Assembly (NCBI RefSeq): GCF_002179965.1
Contig: NZ_NGUQ01000013.1
Coordinates: forward strand, 1-64,000
Source of the DNA: Pandoraea sp. PE-S2T-3
Lineage (GTDB): Bacteria; Pseudomonadota; Gammaproteobacteria; Burkholderiales; Burkholderiaceae
Direction: 5' to 3'
DNA length: 64,000 nucleotides
This document shows positions 63,018-64,000 of this stretch, one piece after another (position 1 is the first letter of the stretch; every line of letters begins with the position of its first letter). The position numbers were made by a program, and so were the translations under genes. The notes under the pieces were generated by a model. It saw only the letters and a program-made list of their open reading frames with translations, searched no databases and had not been told where the DNA came from.

Positions 63018-63860
63018 ATGGAAATCGAAGCCGACGCCGACCCCGGTACCCAGCTCGCCTTGTTGCGCGCCGTGCACCGGCACACCGGTATCTCGATGAA
63101 CGAAAAAAAGTGGACGATGTTGCAGGGGCGGCTACGCCCGCGCCTGCGCACGCTCTCACTGCGTTGTTATCGCGACTATCTCGCGCTGCTGGAAAACACG
63201 CCGGACGAAGTGCGCAACTTCGTGAATCTGGTCACGACCAACGAGACCACGTTCTTTCGCACACCGCGCGTGTGGGACTACTTCGCGCAGCACTTTCTGC
63301 CGCGCTGGCAGGAGGGCAAGCCGGGCCGGCCGTTCCGCATGTGGTCGGCCGCAGCCTCCAGCGGCGAAGAGGCCTACTCTGCGGCGATGATCTGCGAGGA
63401 ATTCCGCGTGCGGCATCCGGATTTCCAGTATCAGATTCACGCGACCGACATCTCCAGTCAGGTGCTGGCCGTGGCGATGGCAGGCAACTACGGCGGGCGC
63501 AGCATCGACGGCCTGAAGCAGCAACGCCCGGGCCTGCTCGCCAAGTACTTCCGGCCCAGCGTGGGCGGACATACCGTGGTGCCCGAACTGCGGGCTCACA
63601 TCACCTTTGCCGAGCACAACCTGTATCAGCGCATGGCGCGCCGCGAGGCGTTCGATCTGATCATGTTGCGCAACGTGCTGATCTACTTCGAAGCCCCCGA
63701 TCAGGAGCGGGTGCTCGAGAACGTGCGCCGCACGCTCTCCCCTGAAGGCGTGCTCATCGTGGGCGAGTCGGAATCGCTCTCGCGGCTGTCGACCGGCTAC
63801 CGGTTCGAACAACCGCTCATTTACCGAAATCAGGGAGCGCCGAATGGGGTCATCGCATGA
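63018..63860 (+). CDS. cheR: Chemotaxis protein methyltransferase CheR
   Basis: A 280-residue SAM-dependent methyltransferase that methylates glutamates of chemoreceptors. The N-terminal helical domain is followed by NLVTTNETTFFRTPRVWDYF. RMWSAAASSGEEAYSAAMI is the SAM loop, HATDISSQVLAVA the next acid motif and LIMLRNVLIYFE the active-site region. It lies 62 bp after the receptor gene, so the receptor and CheR probably work together. Its end overlaps cheD by 17 bp. Confidence 0.95.
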   Translation: MEIEADADPGTQLALLRAVHRHTGISMNEKKWTMLQGRLRPRLRTLSLRCYRDYLALLENTPDEVRNFVNLVTTNETTFFRTPRVWDYFAQHFLPRWQEGKPGRPFRMWSAAASSGEEAYSAAMICEEFRVRHPDFQYQIHATDISSQVLAVAMAGNYGGRSIDGLKQQRPGLLAKYFRPSVGGHTVVPELRAHITFAEHNLYQRMARREAFDLIMLRNVLIYFEAPDQERVLENVRRTLSPEGVLIVGESESLSRLSTGYRFEQPLIYRNQGAPNGVIA

Positions 63861-64000
63861 CATTCAGGTGTTGATGGGCGAAGTGCGCATCGGGCGCGGC
63901 GAAGACGTCTTGCGCGCGACGCTCGGCTCATGTGTCGGCATCGCGCTGATGTGGCGCTCGCGCGGCCTGTACGGTCTCGCGCACTGCCTGTTGCCCGAAG
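63844..64000 (+). CDS. cheD: Chemoreceptor glutamine deamidase CheD (partial, cut by window edge)
   Basis: The first 52 codons are present; the gene continues past 64000. ATLGSCVGIAL has the catalytic cysteine, and LAHCLLPE has the catalytic histidine of CheD deamidases, which convert receptor glutamines to glutamates. CAGGGAG lies before the ATG, within the cheR end. The order receptor-cheR-cheD is typical of adaptation gene sets, and cheB may follow outside the window. Confidence 0.85.
   Translation, partial: MGSSHDIQVLMGEVRIGRGEDVLRATLGSCVGIALMWRSRGLYGLAHCLLPE

Overview
The window is high-GC bacterial chromosome with the gene content of a betaproteobacterium in the family Burkholderiaceae. 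The best clues are the rpe-gph-trpE and trpGDC order, the hemA-prfA-prmC-grxD-ubiX order, and the phenylacetate gene set with the aldehyde-dehydrogenase-only PaaN. The genus cannot be proved from sequence reading alone; Pandoraea or a close Burkholderia relative is my guess. No phage, integrase, transposase, tRNA gene or CRISPR array was seen.

Layout. 1-304: non-coding DNA with two strong tandem promoters reading left out of the window, of the kind that drive rRNA operons. 356-2018: a polar amino-acid binding lipoprotein and an enoyl-CoA hydratase. 2345-8506: phenylacetate catabolism (paaN, paaJ, paaG, paaI, paaK) behind a TetR/PaaR-type operator. 8520-11293: mltA, a small membrane protein, apaG, rpe. 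11304-26528: gph and the tryptophan genes. trpE (12466-13971) is separated from trpGDC (23889-26528) by about 10 kb holding a complete outer-membrane factor / membrane-fusion protein / RbbA-type ABC / permease exporter and an 806-residue DUF3141 hydrolase. Each half of the trp set has its own short Trp-rich leader peptide. 26543-28237: a CYTH-domain protein and ung. 28276-29776: a HipBA module. 30005-32511: a Fur-controlled TonB siderophore receptor. 32548-35510: a pirin, azoR and a divergent LysR regulator. 35577-41786: M61 peptidase, dsbC, a UbiH-type hydroxylase, a zinc metallopeptidase and ychF. 41917-45421: a Phd/ParE toxin-antitoxin pair, a GNAT acetylase, and a GntR regulator divergent from an SLC13 transporter. 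45672-48472: GT87, GT2 and GtrA membrane-glycan genes. 48668-53598: penicillin acylase, MFS exporter and two YeaQ-type membrane proteins. 53872-58186: haem and translation-termination operon. 58228-60555: small proteins, including a 37-residue lipoprotein, and a candidate small RNA. 60892-64000: a soluble triple-PAS chemoreceptor with cheR and cheD, cut by the window edge.

How the parts work together. Paa genes activate phenylacetate (PaaK), rearrange the epoxide (PaaG), open and oxidise the ring (PaaN plus a hydratase encoded elsewhere), finish beta-oxidation (PaaF-like, PaaJ) and rescue CoA (PaaI). The paaABCDE monooxygenase genes are not in this window. The most interesting finding is the split trp operon. 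Both halves appear to keep a Trp-sensing leader peptide, so the two anthranilate synthase subunits could stay co-regulated although they are now transcribed about 10 kb apart.
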